A stretch of 29,370 bases of DNA from UMGS1484 sp045661365 (GTDB lineage Bacteria > Bacillota > Clostridia > Oscillospirales > Acutalibacteraceae): assembly GCA_045661365.1 (NCBI GenBank), contig JAZRFL010000142.1:1-29370 (forward strand), read 5' to 3'. The first letter of the stretch is position 1; every line of letters begins with the position of its first letter. The notes below the pieces were generated by a model that made no database searches, had not been told where the DNA came from, and saw only the letters and a list, made by a program, of their open reading frames with translations. Of the stretch, positions 7,309 through 15,106 are shown in pieces. Position numbers and translations under genes: made by a program.

Positions 7309-8031
7309 TTACCAGATACCGCCGTCTACCCCAATGGTTTGGGCAGTAATATAACCTGCTCGATCTGAGCACAAGAACTCAATCACATCGGCCACTTCAC
7401 AAGCAGTACCCAACCGCATCAGCGACGTTTCGTCGGCCAAGTTTTGTTTGTCCTCTGCAGACAAATGAGCATTCATTTGTGTATCAATAACCCCGGGACA
7501 TACGCAATTGACCCGTATGCCGGACGGACCCAATTCCTTTGCCAATGCCTTGGAAAATGCAACAATTGCGCCCTTAGACGCTGAATATACCGTTTCGCAA
7601 GAGCCGCCTTTTTCGCCCCAAATCGAGGAAAGGGTTACAATGGCTCCGCTATGGGCAGACACCATATAGCTTGCCGCCTGTTTACAACAAAGAACCGTAC
7701 CTCTAACATTAACATTCATCACAAGATCGTACTCAGCCTCTGAAATATCGGTCAACAATTTTTGCGGCAATGCTACTCCTGCATTGCATACCAAAGCATC
7801 GAGGCCACCCAATTGGACAATCGCACGTTCAAACAATTCTGCTACCTGTTTTGCATCGGAAACATCGGCACAGATTCCTATGGTTCCGGGATATTGCTGC
7901 TGCAATCTTTCCGCTTCTTCATGATGAGAGCGGTAACAAAAAGCTACTTGCCAGCCCTGTTCATAAAACCGAGCTACCGTTGCCGCACCGATTCCTCGAC
8001 TGCCGCCGGTAATTAACACCCGTTTAGCCAT
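7309..8031 (-). CDS. Short-chain dehydrogenase/reductase (FabG-like)
   Basis: A 240-aa classical SDR. Seen: the cofactor-binding glycine motif TGGSRGIG (residues 8-15), NAG (83-85), catalytic Asn108, Ser135/136, Tyr149 and Lys153 (Y-S-A-S-K), and C-terminal DGG. Such enzymes reduce or oxidise a carbonyl/hydroxyl with NAD(P)H; this one resembles 3-oxoacyl-ACP reductases, but its operon has no other fatty-acid genes, so another substrate is likely. The ATG at 8031 is chosen because TTAGGGAG lies before it and homologues begin with MxKRVLITGG. It overlaps the end of the URO-D-type gene by 8 bases and is last in its operon. Confidence 0.85.
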   Translation of the reverse strand: MAKRVLITGGSRGIGAATVARFYEQGWQVAFCYRSHHEEAERLQQQYPGTIGICADVSDAKQVAELFERAIVQLGGLDALVCNAGVALPQKLLTDISEAEYDLVMNVNVRGTVLCCKQAASYMVSAHSGAIVTLSSIWGEKGGSCETVYSASKGAIVAFSKALAKELGPSGIRVNCVCPGVIDTQMNAHLSAEDKQNLADETSLMRLGTACEVADVIEFLCSDRAGYITAQTIGVDGGIW

Positions 8032-9037
8032 GATAAAACTCCCTAACCGCCTCAAAAAAGCAATCGGCATTTTCAAGAGAAGCATCGGGGGGGATATCAC
8101 ATCCGGATGAGGGAATAAAGTTCGGCTGATGACCGTGGGTCTGCAACAGTTGAATGGTGTCTTGTTTCATTTGATCGATATCGCCGCTTTTGAAGCAAAC
8201 TACGGGAGAAAGGTTTCCCGCATACATCACCGTCTCGGGTATGGCCTCTTTGATTTCACGCAGATCAATGGCATCTCCAAAATGATAAATATCGGCACCT
8301 ATGGTCAAAATATCATCGATCTGTCGAGGTGTATACGGACCGCAATTATGATAACAAAACAAAAAATTCTCGTCAGCAACCGAATCGACGATCCGCTTCA
8401 CATAAGGCACAGAAAACGACTGATTTAACATGGGTGAAAGCAAGCCTGCGGCAGGTTCCGCCATAACGATCCCATCGGCTCCCGCAGATTTTAACGCTTT
8501 TATGTAATTGATCAAAAAAGCAGTGGTTTTCTCCAACACCGTTTCCAACATTTCCGGTTCTTCTACACATGCGATCATAACGTTTGACATGTCAAACAAC
8601 CGACCTGCCAATGAAAACGGACCGATGCATCCGGAAAAAACAGGGCGATCGGTAATTTTTTCTTTCGCCAATCTCACTGTTTCAACATATACTCCCGTAC
8701 GAGCCGTACCGACTTCCGGAATCGCCAAACGATCGGCTTCTTCAGGAGAGTCAATGTCTAAAATACTCCCAACAACAGTAGGTACTTCGCAGTCGGAAAA
8801 ATGCACAGTTGCGCCAAATGCTTCTGCTTCAACCGAAAGGTCCATGGGACCCAAGGCCGCCGCCATATCGGGATATCGAGAAGCAATCACTTTCATGCAT
8901 TCTGATTGAATGGTTGGGTCGGACACTACCTGCCCTACCGAATGCCCTGTTAACTGACACCCCGGAAAACTAAGTACCGGCATGGCTTTTTTATGGGGAT
9001 TGGATCGATAATTTTGAATCCATTGTTTCATGTTCAT
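8024..9037 (-). CDS. Uroporphyrinogen decarboxylase-family protein (MtaA/CmuA-like methyltransferase)
   Basis: A 337-aa TIM-barrel protein of the URO-D family, nearer to corrinoid-dependent methyltransferases (MtaA, MtbA, CmuA) than to haem-pathway HemE. Evidence: the zinc-ligand pattern His and Cys in CYHNCG, plus Cys in SSGCDIPP, which is that of methylcobamide:CoM methyltransferase-type enzymes, and YAGNLSPV in the late barrel. No corrinoid protein or MtaB is next to it in the window, so the methyl donor is unknown. Its ATG overlaps the stop of the AraC regulator (ATGA), with GGAGAG upstream; the SDR follows with an overlap. Confidence 0.78.
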   Translation of the reverse strand: MNMKQWIQNYRSNPHKKAMPVLSFPGCQLTGHSVGQVVSDPTIQSECMKVIASRYPDMAAALGPMDLSVEAEAFGATVHFSDCEVPTVVGSILDIDSPEEADRLAIPEVGTARTGVYVETVRLAKEKITDRPVFSGCIGPFSLAGRLFDMSNVMIACVEEPEMLETVLEKTTAFLINYIKALKSAGADGIVMAEPAAGLLSPMLNQSFSVPYVKRIVDSVADENFLFCYHNCGPYTPRQIDDILTIGADIYHFGDAIDLREIKEAIPETVMYAGNLSPVVCFKSGDIDQMKQDTIQLLQTHGHQPNFIPSSGCDIPPDASLENADCFFEAVREFYHG

Positions 9038-9831
9038 GAGAGGCTCTCCTTATTTTTTAAGCTCGATGGGGAAAAACCAAAATAGGTTTTAAAACATTTT
9101 GAAAAATAGTGTGGTGACTCAAATCCCACCATACCGGCCACGTCGGCAATTGATCGAGAAGGATTTTGCAACATGACTATGGCTTGATTCATTTTATATT
9201 GGAGCGCATATTCTTTGATCGTGCAACCATTTACCGAGGCAAATACATTCCCCAAATAATGCGGGGTATGATAAAGTCCTGCTGCGATCTCGTCCACCCG
9301 AATGGGTTTTGTATAATTATGATGAATATATTGCTTAATTTTGTTAGACAATACCTGTTTGGGGTCTGCAATACTTTCGGTCGTTTGTAAACTACTGATT
9401 GCCGAAATCATGAGAGATAATAATCGGGGAGTAAACGTATCGAATGCCACTCCTTGTGTAAACGCCATGTCTACCATATCGTCTAACTGACTAAATAAAA
9501 CCGAAAATTCTGCCGTACGGTCATGTTGAAACGGGCGCAAACATTCACAACCTAAATCTGCCAAATTGGTTTTAAAGCCAATATACAAAAACGACGACGG
9601 ACTATTCGCTGTAATACAATGACTTAGATCTGACGGAACGATCAACCATTGACCTTGATCAATGATTTGCTGTTGCGAATCGTGCAATAGAACAATGGGA
9701 CCCTTAAATACGTAAATCAACTCATAAAACGCATGAGAATGTTCAAATCCATCCCACGTGTGATCGGTCAGCATATGTCCAACAAGTTCCAAACGCAAAT
9801 ATTTGTCAACTTCGGATTGTAACCGTTTCAT
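9034..9831 (-). CDS. AraC-family transcriptional regulator with N-terminal cupin
   Basis: A 265-aa regulator. The N-terminal part (about 1-130; HSHAFYELIYVFKGPIVLLHD) looks like an AraC-type cupin ligand-sensing domain. The C-terminal part (about 165-260) has two helix-turn-helix units, ending in DVAGMVGFESPHYFSKCFK and FGFSPSS, a typical AraC signature. A GAGGAG ribosome site supports the ATG at 9831, only 12 bases after the mscS stop. It is co-transcribed with the URO-D and SDR genes downstream and is the obvious candidate to control them; the ligand is unknown. Confidence 0.85.
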   Translation of the reverse strand: MKRLQSEVDKYLRLELVGHMLTDHTWDGFEHSHAFYELIYVFKGPIVLLHDSQQQIIDQGQWLIVPSDLSHCITANSPSSFLYIGFKTNLADLGCECLRPFQHDRTAEFSVLFSQLDDMVDMAFTQGVAFDTFTPRLLSLMISAISSLQTTESIADPKQVLSNKIKQYIHHNYTKPIRVDEIAAGLYHTPHYLGNVFASVNGCTIKEYALQYKMNQAIVMLQNPSRSIADVAGMVGFESPHYFSKCFKTYFGFSPSSLKNKESLS

Positions 9832-9843
9832 ACTGTTACTCCT

Positions 9844-10653
9844 CTACTCCGCTTTAATATGGATATCCATCTGATTATACGGCACACAAATATTTTGTTG
9901 CTCAAGTGACTTTTTAACGGCCTCTTGCAACTCAAAATGCACCGACCAATAATCGGGCGTGTTACACCATACGCGCAATTGAAATATCAAAGCACTTGCT
10001 TCTTGACGCAATAAGCATGCAAAGGGTTCGGGATTCTCTAAAACCATGGTGTTCAATGTCGCTTGTTCCAACAAAACGCCTTTTACCTGCTCAATATTGC
10101 TACCATATGCTACGGAAAACTCCAAATCCACACGTCTCGTATCTTCCGCGGTAAAATTGCGCATGGGATTGTTGGTTAACGTACCGTTTGGTAAAGTCAC
10201 ACCCTTGTTGTCAAAGGTGGTCAACGTAGTGTAAAAAATACTGATGTTTTTGACCGTACCTTCGTATCCTTGAGCCTCAATATAATCCCCTACTTTAAAG
10301 GGTTTAAAAATCAAAATCATGATACCGCCCGCAAGGTTGCTTAAAGACCCCTGTAATGCCAAACCGATTGCAACCCCACAAGAAGCCAACGCGGTAATAA
10401 ATGCAGTAGTAGGCAATCCCAACATAATGGCAGCCGAAACCACCACAAGGGTTTTAAATAAAATAGACATACCACTTTTGAAAAACGATTGCACACTCAC
10501 GTCCAATTTGGAAAAGCCCTTTCCCTTGGCAATCCGTTTAATTAAGTAATTTGCTATTTTTAAACCAACAGCCAACAACAGAATGGCTAAGATCAATCGC
10601 ACGCCAAATTCAAAAGCACCAGAAAGCAACGTGTCCAAAAAATTGCGCCACAT
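9844..10653 (-). CDS. Small-conductance mechanosensitive channel (MscS family)
   Basis: A 269-aa channel protein, close to E. coli MscS (286 aa). Hydrophobic segments lie in the N-terminal 100 residues, followed by the pore-lining helix (GVAIGLALQGSLSNLAGGIM) and the cytoplasmic beta domain beginning FKPFKVGDYIEA. NNPMRNFT is also conserved. It releases solutes on hypo-osmotic shock from the cytoplasmic membrane. The ATG at 10653 (MWRNFLDTLL) follows AAAGGAGACG; upstream in-frame codons would lie in the promoter. It is first in the operon with the AraC, URO-D and SDR genes. Confidence 0.88.
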   Translation of the reverse strand: MWRNFLDTLLSGAFEFGVRLILAILLLAVGLKIANYLIKRIAKGKGFSKLDVSVQSFFKSGMSILFKTLVVVSAAIMLGLPTTAFITALASCGVAIGLALQGSLSNLAGGIMILIFKPFKVGDYIEAQGYEGTVKNISIFYTTLTTFDNKGVTLPNGTLTNNPMRNFTAEDTRRVDLEFSVAYGSNIEQVKGVLLEQATLNTMVLENPEPFACLLRQEASALIFQLRVWCNTPDYWSVHFELQEAVKKSLEQQNICVPYNQMDIHIKAE

Positions 10654-10683
10654 GATATCGTCTCCTTTCCACAAACCAAAAAC

Positions 10684-10712
10684 ATGATACAAGATTTTAT
10701 GCGTAAAATCAA
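10684..10712 (-). promoter_or_regulatory. Sigma-A promoter for the mscS operon
   Basis: Minus strand: TTGATT (10712-10707), 17-bp spacer, TATCAT (10689-10684), 31 bases before the start codon. Confidence 0.6.
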
Positions 10713-10754
10713 GTCAAAACCGACAATTCGTTTTTAAAACTCGCAATTTTCATC

Positions 10755-10783
10755 TTTACTTCTACCAAAGAAAACATTATACT
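10755..10783 (+). promoter_or_regulatory. Sigma-A promoter for the beta-helix gene
   Basis: TTTACT (10755-10760), 17-bp spacer, TATACT (10778-10783), followed by AGGAG at about 10804. Divergent from the mscS promoter. Confidence 0.55.
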
Positions 10784-10817
10784 GTATTTGATCAGTAAAT
10801 GTTAGGAGTGAATCCCT

Positions 10818-11978
10818 ATGACTTCGGTCAAAGCATTTGGAGCCAAAGGTGACAGTATACAAAATGATTTTCCATACTTGCAAGCGGCGATTTCTTCGGG
10901 TGAAAAAGAAATTTATGTACCGGCAGGAAAATATCGCATTCACGGAATGCTTACCCTTCCCTCTGATTTCACTTTACGCTTGCACCCGGAAGCCTATATG
11001 ATTTTGGATGATTACACCGGGAGCGAAACGTGTCCTTACTTGTTAACCGCTGAGAAAAACGCCCGCAACATTACGGTAAACGGTGGCGTTTGGGAGGGAA
11101 ATTGCCGTAAAAACCCTCGTATTATAGGAGAACATCCCCATCGCGGTATTTTGATCAGCTTTTCCCACGTCAATCATTTGGTTTTGCAAAACATGACCGT
11201 ACGTAACAGCGAAGCGTTTCATATCCGCCTCAATTACGTTACCGACTTTATGATAGAACACATTACCTTTGACGATCGTGATCTGCGTTTCACCCAAGAC
11301 GGCATACACATTGGCGGTGGTTGTGAACGAGGCGTGGTTCGCCATATCAATGGCGTGGGCCCCTCCTCCCCCAACGATGACATGATTGCCCTCATCAGCG
11401 ATTTTTCCGATCTCAATATGGCGCCATCCGACCCAATATGGGGACAAGAACCGGGACCTATTCGCAACATTGAAATCAGCCATATCCACGCCGACAACAC
11501 CTTTTCGTTTTTGCGAATTTCTTCGGTCAATCAACCCATTGAAAATATCAAAGCTCATCATTTCAGCGGTGGATGCTACTACGTTGGTCTGCAAATGGAA
11601 ATCAACCCGTATGTACGAAACAAATATGACCAATTTCCGCCGGAAACGGTGTATGGCTCCGGTGTCATTCGTGACGTAGAGATTGCCGATTGGGATATTT
11701 ATACCCGACTGTATTACGGCAATCGCAGACGAAACTATTTTCTTAATTATGTAGGCGGTATGATCGATATTGAGCAATCGGTATCTAATCTCACCATCCG
11801 TAATTTTAAGCGAGATATGACCAAAGATGCTAAAGGTGATGGGTTACCCACCCTAATGCTAAAAAACTTTAAAAACAACCGTTTGTCCGATCTTACAACC
11901 ACGCAAATCTTGCCTACAGGTGAATCAACCTTTACCCTGTTTGACAGCATTGAGTATCTAAACATCAGCACTCTATAA
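10818..11978 (+). CDS. Right-handed parallel beta-helix protein, GH28/pectate-lyase-like
   Basis: 386 aa. The N-terminus SVKAFGAKGD is the usual start of pectate-lyase-superfamily beta-helix proteins. Repeated beta-helix coils follow (NITVNGGVWEGN, HLVLQNMTVRNS, EHITFDDRD, RNIEISHIHADN). GH28-like acidic motifs are present: QDGIHI (in place of NTDGID) and NDDMIAL (the paired Asp). I do not see the GHG motif of polygalacturonases, so the activity may differ. There is no signal peptide, so it probably acts on imported oligosaccharides in the cytoplasm, if it is an enzyme. AGGAG precedes the ATG. It stands alone, ending in a terminator shared with the SulP gene. Confidence 0.75.
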   Translation: MTSVKAFGAKGDSIQNDFPYLQAAISSGEKEIYVPAGKYRIHGMLTLPSDFTLRLHPEAYMILDDYTGSETCPYLLTAEKNARNITVNGGVWEGNCRKNPRIIGEHPHRGILISFSHVNHLVLQNMTVRNSEAFHIRLNYVTDFMIEHITFDDRDLRFTQDGIHIGGGCERGVVRHINGVGPSSPNDDMIALISDFSDLNMAPSDPIWGQEPGPIRNIEISHIHADNTFSFLRISSVNQPIENIKAHHFSGGCYYVGLQMEINPYVRNKYDQFPPETVYGSGVIRDVEIADWDIYTRLYYGNRRRNYFLNYVGGMIDIEQSVSNLTIRNFKRDMTKDAKGDGLPTLMLKNFKNNRLSDLTTTQILPTGESTFTLFDSIEYLNISTL

Positions 11979-12028
11979 ACAAGAAAACCTCTTGCAAAAA
12001 ACGATAACTGCAAGAGGTTTTCTTGTTT
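11977..12028. terminator. Bidirectional terminator with a 20-bp perfect stem
   Basis: A 20-bp perfect inverted repeat (11977-11996 and 12009-12028; core CAAGAAAACCTCTTGCA) with a 12-base loop and A/T tracts on both sides. It touches the stop codons of both converging genes. Confidence 0.88.
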
Positions 12029-13307
12029 ATTTTATTTTAGTTTTTTTGAATTTATATATCAAAACCCAAAGATAATGCAGTACCAATCCCACCGCAATGG
12101 CAACCACCAAATCAAACACAACCGTCAAAACAAACGTAAGGATCAACACACTCCATGCAGTCCATTTTTCTTGTTTGATTATACGCACAAAATGGCGCCA
12201 CTCACTCATATTATAGGCAACCATAAACAAGATTGCAGCAATGGTAGGCATGGGAATCCAGCCGGCATAAGGCATGAGGAACAATAAAACCAACAACAAA
12301 ACTAACGCATGAACCATGCCGGCAACAGGAGTACGCCCGCCGTTTTTGGCATTGGCGGCAGTTCTGGCGATAGCACCGGTAGCAGGAATACCGCCAAACA
12401 AAACCGATGCAATATTCCCTACCCCTTGTGCAACCAATTCGGCATTTGAATTGTGTTTGGCACCAATCATACCATCGGCAACCACACAAGAAAGCAACGA
12501 CTCGATTGCCGCTAACACCGCAATCGTTATCGCTCCGGGAATTACCGAAAGAATTTTGTCCATGCTGAAATCCATACCGTCAAAAGAAATATCGGGCAAT
12601 CCGGCAGGAATCGCCGAAATGTCACGAATCGTTGCTACCGACTCCATGCCTGGGATCAATTTGACCATAAGCACCCCTGCAACCACCGCAATCAGCGAAG
12701 GAGGGACTCTCTTTTCAAATTTAGGATACAAAATCAAGATCAGCAAACATACACCGCCTACCAATAACGCTTGCCAATTCAAAGTAGACATAGCGCCGAT
12801 GTTTGCCTCGATTTTTTCAAACGTTTCAATCGGTTTTACAGTATCGGCATATTGTAATCCCAAAAAATCCTTAATCTGTCCAACCAAAATGGTCACAGCA
12901 ATCCCGGCAGTAAACCCAACCGTAATGGAAGTGGGAATGTATTTGATCAAAGAGCCCAATTTCAATACACCCATTAAGATCAAAAGAACACCCGCTATAA
13001 TGGTAGCGATAAACAAACCATCTAATCCGTTGGTGGCTACAATTCCCGCTACCGTAGTTGCAAATGCAGCAGTCGGACCGGCAATTTGAATGCGACTACC
13101 ACCCAACAAGGAAACAAAAAAACCTGCTGCAACGGCGGTATAAATCCCCGCTGCCGGTGCAACGCCCGAAGCCATTGCCAATGCAATGGAAAGCGGAAGC
13201 GCAATAATGGCTACAATAACACCTGCAATGATATCACTCACCAATTGATTCTTAGTATACCCTTTGAGAGCAGGGACCAAAGCAGGTTGTAAATAAAACG
13301 ATTTCAT
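12027..13307 (-). CDS. SulP (SLC26)-family anion transporter lacking a STAS domain
   Basis: A 426-aa membrane protein. The N-terminal signature DIIAGVIVAIIALPLSIALAMASGV and the following AGIYTAVAAGFFVSLLGGS and IQIAGPTAAF are characteristic of the SulP family (sulfate, bicarbonate or other anions, often with Na+ or H+). All transmembrane segments appear present, but the chain stops after the last helix (LHYLWVLIYKFKKTKIK). The cytoplasmic STAS domain normally following, about 100-150 aa, is missing. The anion cannot be told from sequence. The ATG at 13307 has a GAAGGA ribosome site and a consensus promoter upstream. Confidence 0.88.
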   Translation of the reverse strand: MKSFYLQPALVPALKGYTKNQLVSDIIAGVIVAIIALPLSIALAMASGVAPAAGIYTAVAAGFFVSLLGGSRIQIAGPTAAFATTVAGIVATNGLDGLFIATIIAGVLLILMGVLKLGSLIKYIPTSITVGFTAGIAVTILVGQIKDFLGLQYADTVKPIETFEKIEANIGAMSTLNWQALLVGGVCLLILILYPKFEKRVPPSLIAVVAGVLMVKLIPGMESVATIRDISAIPAGLPDISFDGMDFSMDKILSVIPGAITIAVLAAIESLLSCVVADGMIGAKHNSNAELVAQGVGNIASVLFGGIPATGAIARTAANAKNGGRTPVAGMVHALVLLLVLLFLMPYAGWIPMPTIAAILFMVAYNMSEWRHFVRIIKQEKWTAWSVLILTFVLTVVFDLVVAIAVGLVLHYLWVLIYKFKKTKIK

Positions 13308-13340
13308 GGTATTCCTTCTTTCAAATAAATCGACCTAAGG

Positions 13341-13369
13341 ATGATAGCACATTCTTCTCGCACTGTCAA
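13341..13369 (-). promoter_or_regulatory. Strong sigma-A promoter for the SulP gene
   Basis: Minus strand: TTGACA (13369-13364), 17-bp spacer, TATCAT (13346-13341). Located just past the nitroreductase stop, so the transporter is transcribed separately. Confidence 0.75.
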
Positions 13370-13379
13370 TGAAGGATCT

Positions 13380-13910
13380 TCATTTTTCTGATAAAAAGCT
13401 TTCCAAAATCACCGTTTCTTCCAACGAACGATTTTGAAAATGAAGGGGTAACGGTTTTGCATCCTCTGAAGGGAATCCCATCACCAGTAAGGCGTATGGC
13501 TCTATATGTGATGGAATCGAAAAGGTTTTTCGCATTGCTAATGGGTCAAAATGCATGACCCAACAACATCCTACCCCCAAATTATGCGCCGCCAACATCA
13601 TATGGGTCGCAACAATTCCCGCATCCACGGGAGCAGATAACGCTCCGTCGTATGGCCGTTGCCAACTTTCGGTAGTATCATAACAAATAAGTAATGCAGT
13701 CGGCGCACCAAAATGACATTTGGTACAACTTTTCAAACGTTCGATCGACCGGTCGGTATTGAGCACCAAAATACGTTGCGGCTGATAATTACAACCGGTA
13801 GGTGCTAGGTGCCCTGCCTGTAAAATCTTTTCCAAAATCTCTAACGGCAAATGAGTCGGTTGAAAATTTCTAACCGAATACCGTTCCCGAATTAATTGTT
13901 CAAACTCCAT
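13380..13910 (-). CDS. Nitroreductase-family FMN-dependent oxidoreductase
   Basis: A 176-aa protein of the nitroreductase fold. It begins FEQLIRERYSVRNFQPTHLP, where the R-x-S-x-R-x-F motif contacts FMN phosphate. APTGCNYQPQ (about 36-45) and GVGCCWVMHFDP (about 112-123) are the other conserved blocks. Members use NAD(P)H to reduce nitro compounds, quinones or flavins in the cytoplasm; the substrate is unknown. It is slightly short but has all core segments. The ATG at 13910 overlaps the end of the hydrolase gene by 11 bases, with AAAGGGGAAA as ribosome site, so the two form an operon. Confidence 0.82.
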   Translation of the reverse strand: MEFEQLIRERYSVRNFQPTHLPLEILEKILQAGHLAPTGCNYQPQRILVLNTDRSIERLKSCTKCHFGAPTALLICYDTTESWQRPYDGALSAPVDAGIVATHMMLAAHNLGVGCCWVMHFDPLAMRKTFSIPSHIEPYALLVMGFPSEDAKPLPLHFQNRSLEETVILESFLSEK

Positions 13911-14667
13911 GGTTTTCCCCTTTCGCAAATTTCACAAGTTCCATCAAAGTACGGAGATCCGCTCGAATGGCTTCTACGTCTTTTTCAGGGAAATAAAAAT
14001 GTCCTGCTTCGTCGGCAATACGCACCGTAATCTGCGGATGATCAGCAAAATATTTTCGGGAGCGCAAAGACACCAATTCGTCCCGTCTTCCCAAATGCAC
14101 ATAAGTGGGAACTGTTCCTATACGAGCTTTTTTGCGACAATATTGGCACAACCGTAACAATTCCAAAAAGCGAGGAATCCACCCCACGTACTGCCATATT
14201 CCCGGCGAAAGTGTAACACCAATGTCTCGCAGACAAGCAACTTCATGGGGATCCTCATGGTGAACGATGCCCTTGGTGAATCGTCTGCTTCGTTTCATCA
14301 TGGAAAACCGAACCCAAGGACGCATGGGTGGATTCAATAATAACATTCCCATCACTTTCGGATAATCCGGTAACGCCCACAGGGATAACATGGTTCCCAT
14401 AGAATATCCCAAAATTAAAATATGATCATATCGATCAGACAACCGATCCAGCATCTCTTTGGTTTGTGCTTTCCACCGTTTCATGGAAGTATGAGAAAAA
14501 TCCTGCACCGTTCCACCGTGTCCATCAAGTAAAATATTGTAAATTGCCCAATTTTCATCAAATTCCGAAACCAAAAAATCAAAATGCCTGGGAGTACTGC
14601 AAATACCGTGAATCATTAAAACGGCACATTTGGCATTTGGTGGTTCAAGGATATACGAACTATGCAC
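13900..14667 (-). CDS. Alpha/beta-hydrolase (carboxylesterase / monoglyceride-lipase type)
   Basis: 255 aa, cytoplasmic. The oxyanion-hole motif is MIHGICSTP (about 18-26), the nucleophile elbow GYSMGT, the acid Asp region GRRDELVS, and the catalytic His in DEAGHFYF, so a full catalytic triad can be placed. It should hydrolyse an ester or related acyl bond of unknown identity. The start is a GTG at 14667 with GAGG 7 bases upstream and a consensus promoter (14697-14725). It is followed by the overlapping nitroreductase gene. Confidence 0.82.
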   Translation of the reverse strand: MHSSYILEPPNAKCAVLMIHGICSTPRHFDFLVSEFDENWAIYNILLDGHGGTVQDFSHTSMKRWKAQTKEMLDRLSDRYDHILILGYSMGTMLSLWALPDYPKVMGMLLLNPPMRPWVRFSMMKRSRRFTKGIVHHEDPHEVACLRDIGVTLSPGIWQYVGWIPRFLELLRLCQYCRKKARIGTVPTYVHLGRRDELVSLRSRKYFADHPQITVRIADEAGHFYFPEKDVEAIRADLRTLMELVKFAKGENHGV

Positions 14668-14696
14668 ACGCTCACCTCTTTTCTTTCAACTGGCTC

Positions 14697-14725
14697 ATTG
14701 TAGCATACCAAAGAACAATATTCAA
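14697..14725 (-). promoter_or_regulatory. Sigma-A promoter for the hydrolase-nitroreductase operon
   Basis: Minus strand: TTGAAT (14725-14720), 17-bp spacer, TACAAT (14702-14697). Confidence 0.6.
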
Positions 14726-14755
14726 CCGCAAGTGGAAATTTTGCGTTATATAAAA

Positions 14756-14792
14756 AACCACAGACACCCACAAATGGTGGAGGTCTGTGGTT
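14756..14792 (-). terminator. Terminator-like hairpin after the second repeat tail
   Basis: AACCACAGAC (14756-14765) pairs with GTCTGTGGTT (14783-14792). On the minus strand it is followed by a run of Ts, so it would end transcription coming from the mobile-element remnants and insulate the hydrolase promoter. Confidence 0.65.
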
Positions 14793-14937
14793 GGTGTGAT
14801 TGAGCATTCTGTAATTGAACTGTTTACCACTTAGGCTTCAAGTCCCGTCCAACCACAAAAAAATATCGGCCACCAACCTGCGATGAATAGCCGATATTTG
14901 GTGCACCTGAGCATTCTATAATCGAACCGTTTACCTC
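14791..14937. repeat. Two copies of a 40-bp direct repeat (14791-14830 and 14898-14937)
   Basis: The two 40-bp copies share 32 positions by direct comparison and lie 107 bp apart. Each is followed, in minus-strand reading, by its own hairpin (14862-14898 and 14756-14792). Read as protein in the minus-strand frame, one copy gives EVNGSIIECSGAP and the other VVNSSITECSITP. This suggests two copies of the same gene tail joined by deletion or nested insertion. Confidence 0.7.
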
Positions 14938-15018
14938 TTTTAGAGTTACGGTTTTGCTTGCTTCCTTATAATTAAATGTTATGACCAATTTGTCGTCGTA
15001 GAGATATAACCCTTGATT
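14824..15018 (-). pseudogene. Remnant of the C-terminus of a large serine recombinase (tentative)
   Basis: A 64-codon open stretch between an in-frame stop (15021-15019) and a stop at 14826-14824, with no start codon or ribosome site. It reads GLYLYDDKLVITFNYKEAS followed by KTVTLKEVNGS. From memory this resembles the C-terminal tail of clostridial large serine recombinases (D-K-x-V-I/L-T-F-N-Y-K-x-G/A-x-K-T-I/V). A hairpin at 14862-14898 (AATATCGGC / GCCGATATT) lies within the reading frame's last third. It lies directly downstream of the DUF6809-like gene, a frequent neighbour of such recombinases. The rest of the recombinase is gone, so it is inactive. Confidence 0.5.
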
Positions 15019-15106
15019 TTACAAGTTTTTTCGATATTTCTTTCCAGATTATATTACTATACAAAGTTACCGTTCTATGTGTGCTTCTTTTTATAATTCC
15101 ATTTCA

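Noticed and set aside
11043..11777. 244-codon open frame on the minus strand inside the beta-helix gene
   Set aside because: Antisense shadow of a well-supported plus-strand gene; no ribosome site or family resemblance.
12316..13089. 257-codon open frame on the plus strand opposite the SulP gene
   Set aside because: Antisense to a clear transporter gene; the translation is low-complexity Ile/Thr/Pro/Asn-rich, as expected for the complement of hydrophobic codons.
14837..14849. TTCAAGTCCCGTC, a 13-base match to the T arm of tRNA-Leu (22627-22639), as a possible attachment-site copy
   Set aside because: The copy is inverted relative to the tRNA, lacks the acceptor-stem end and the 5' half of the T stem, and T-loop sequence is common, so it does not support an att pair.
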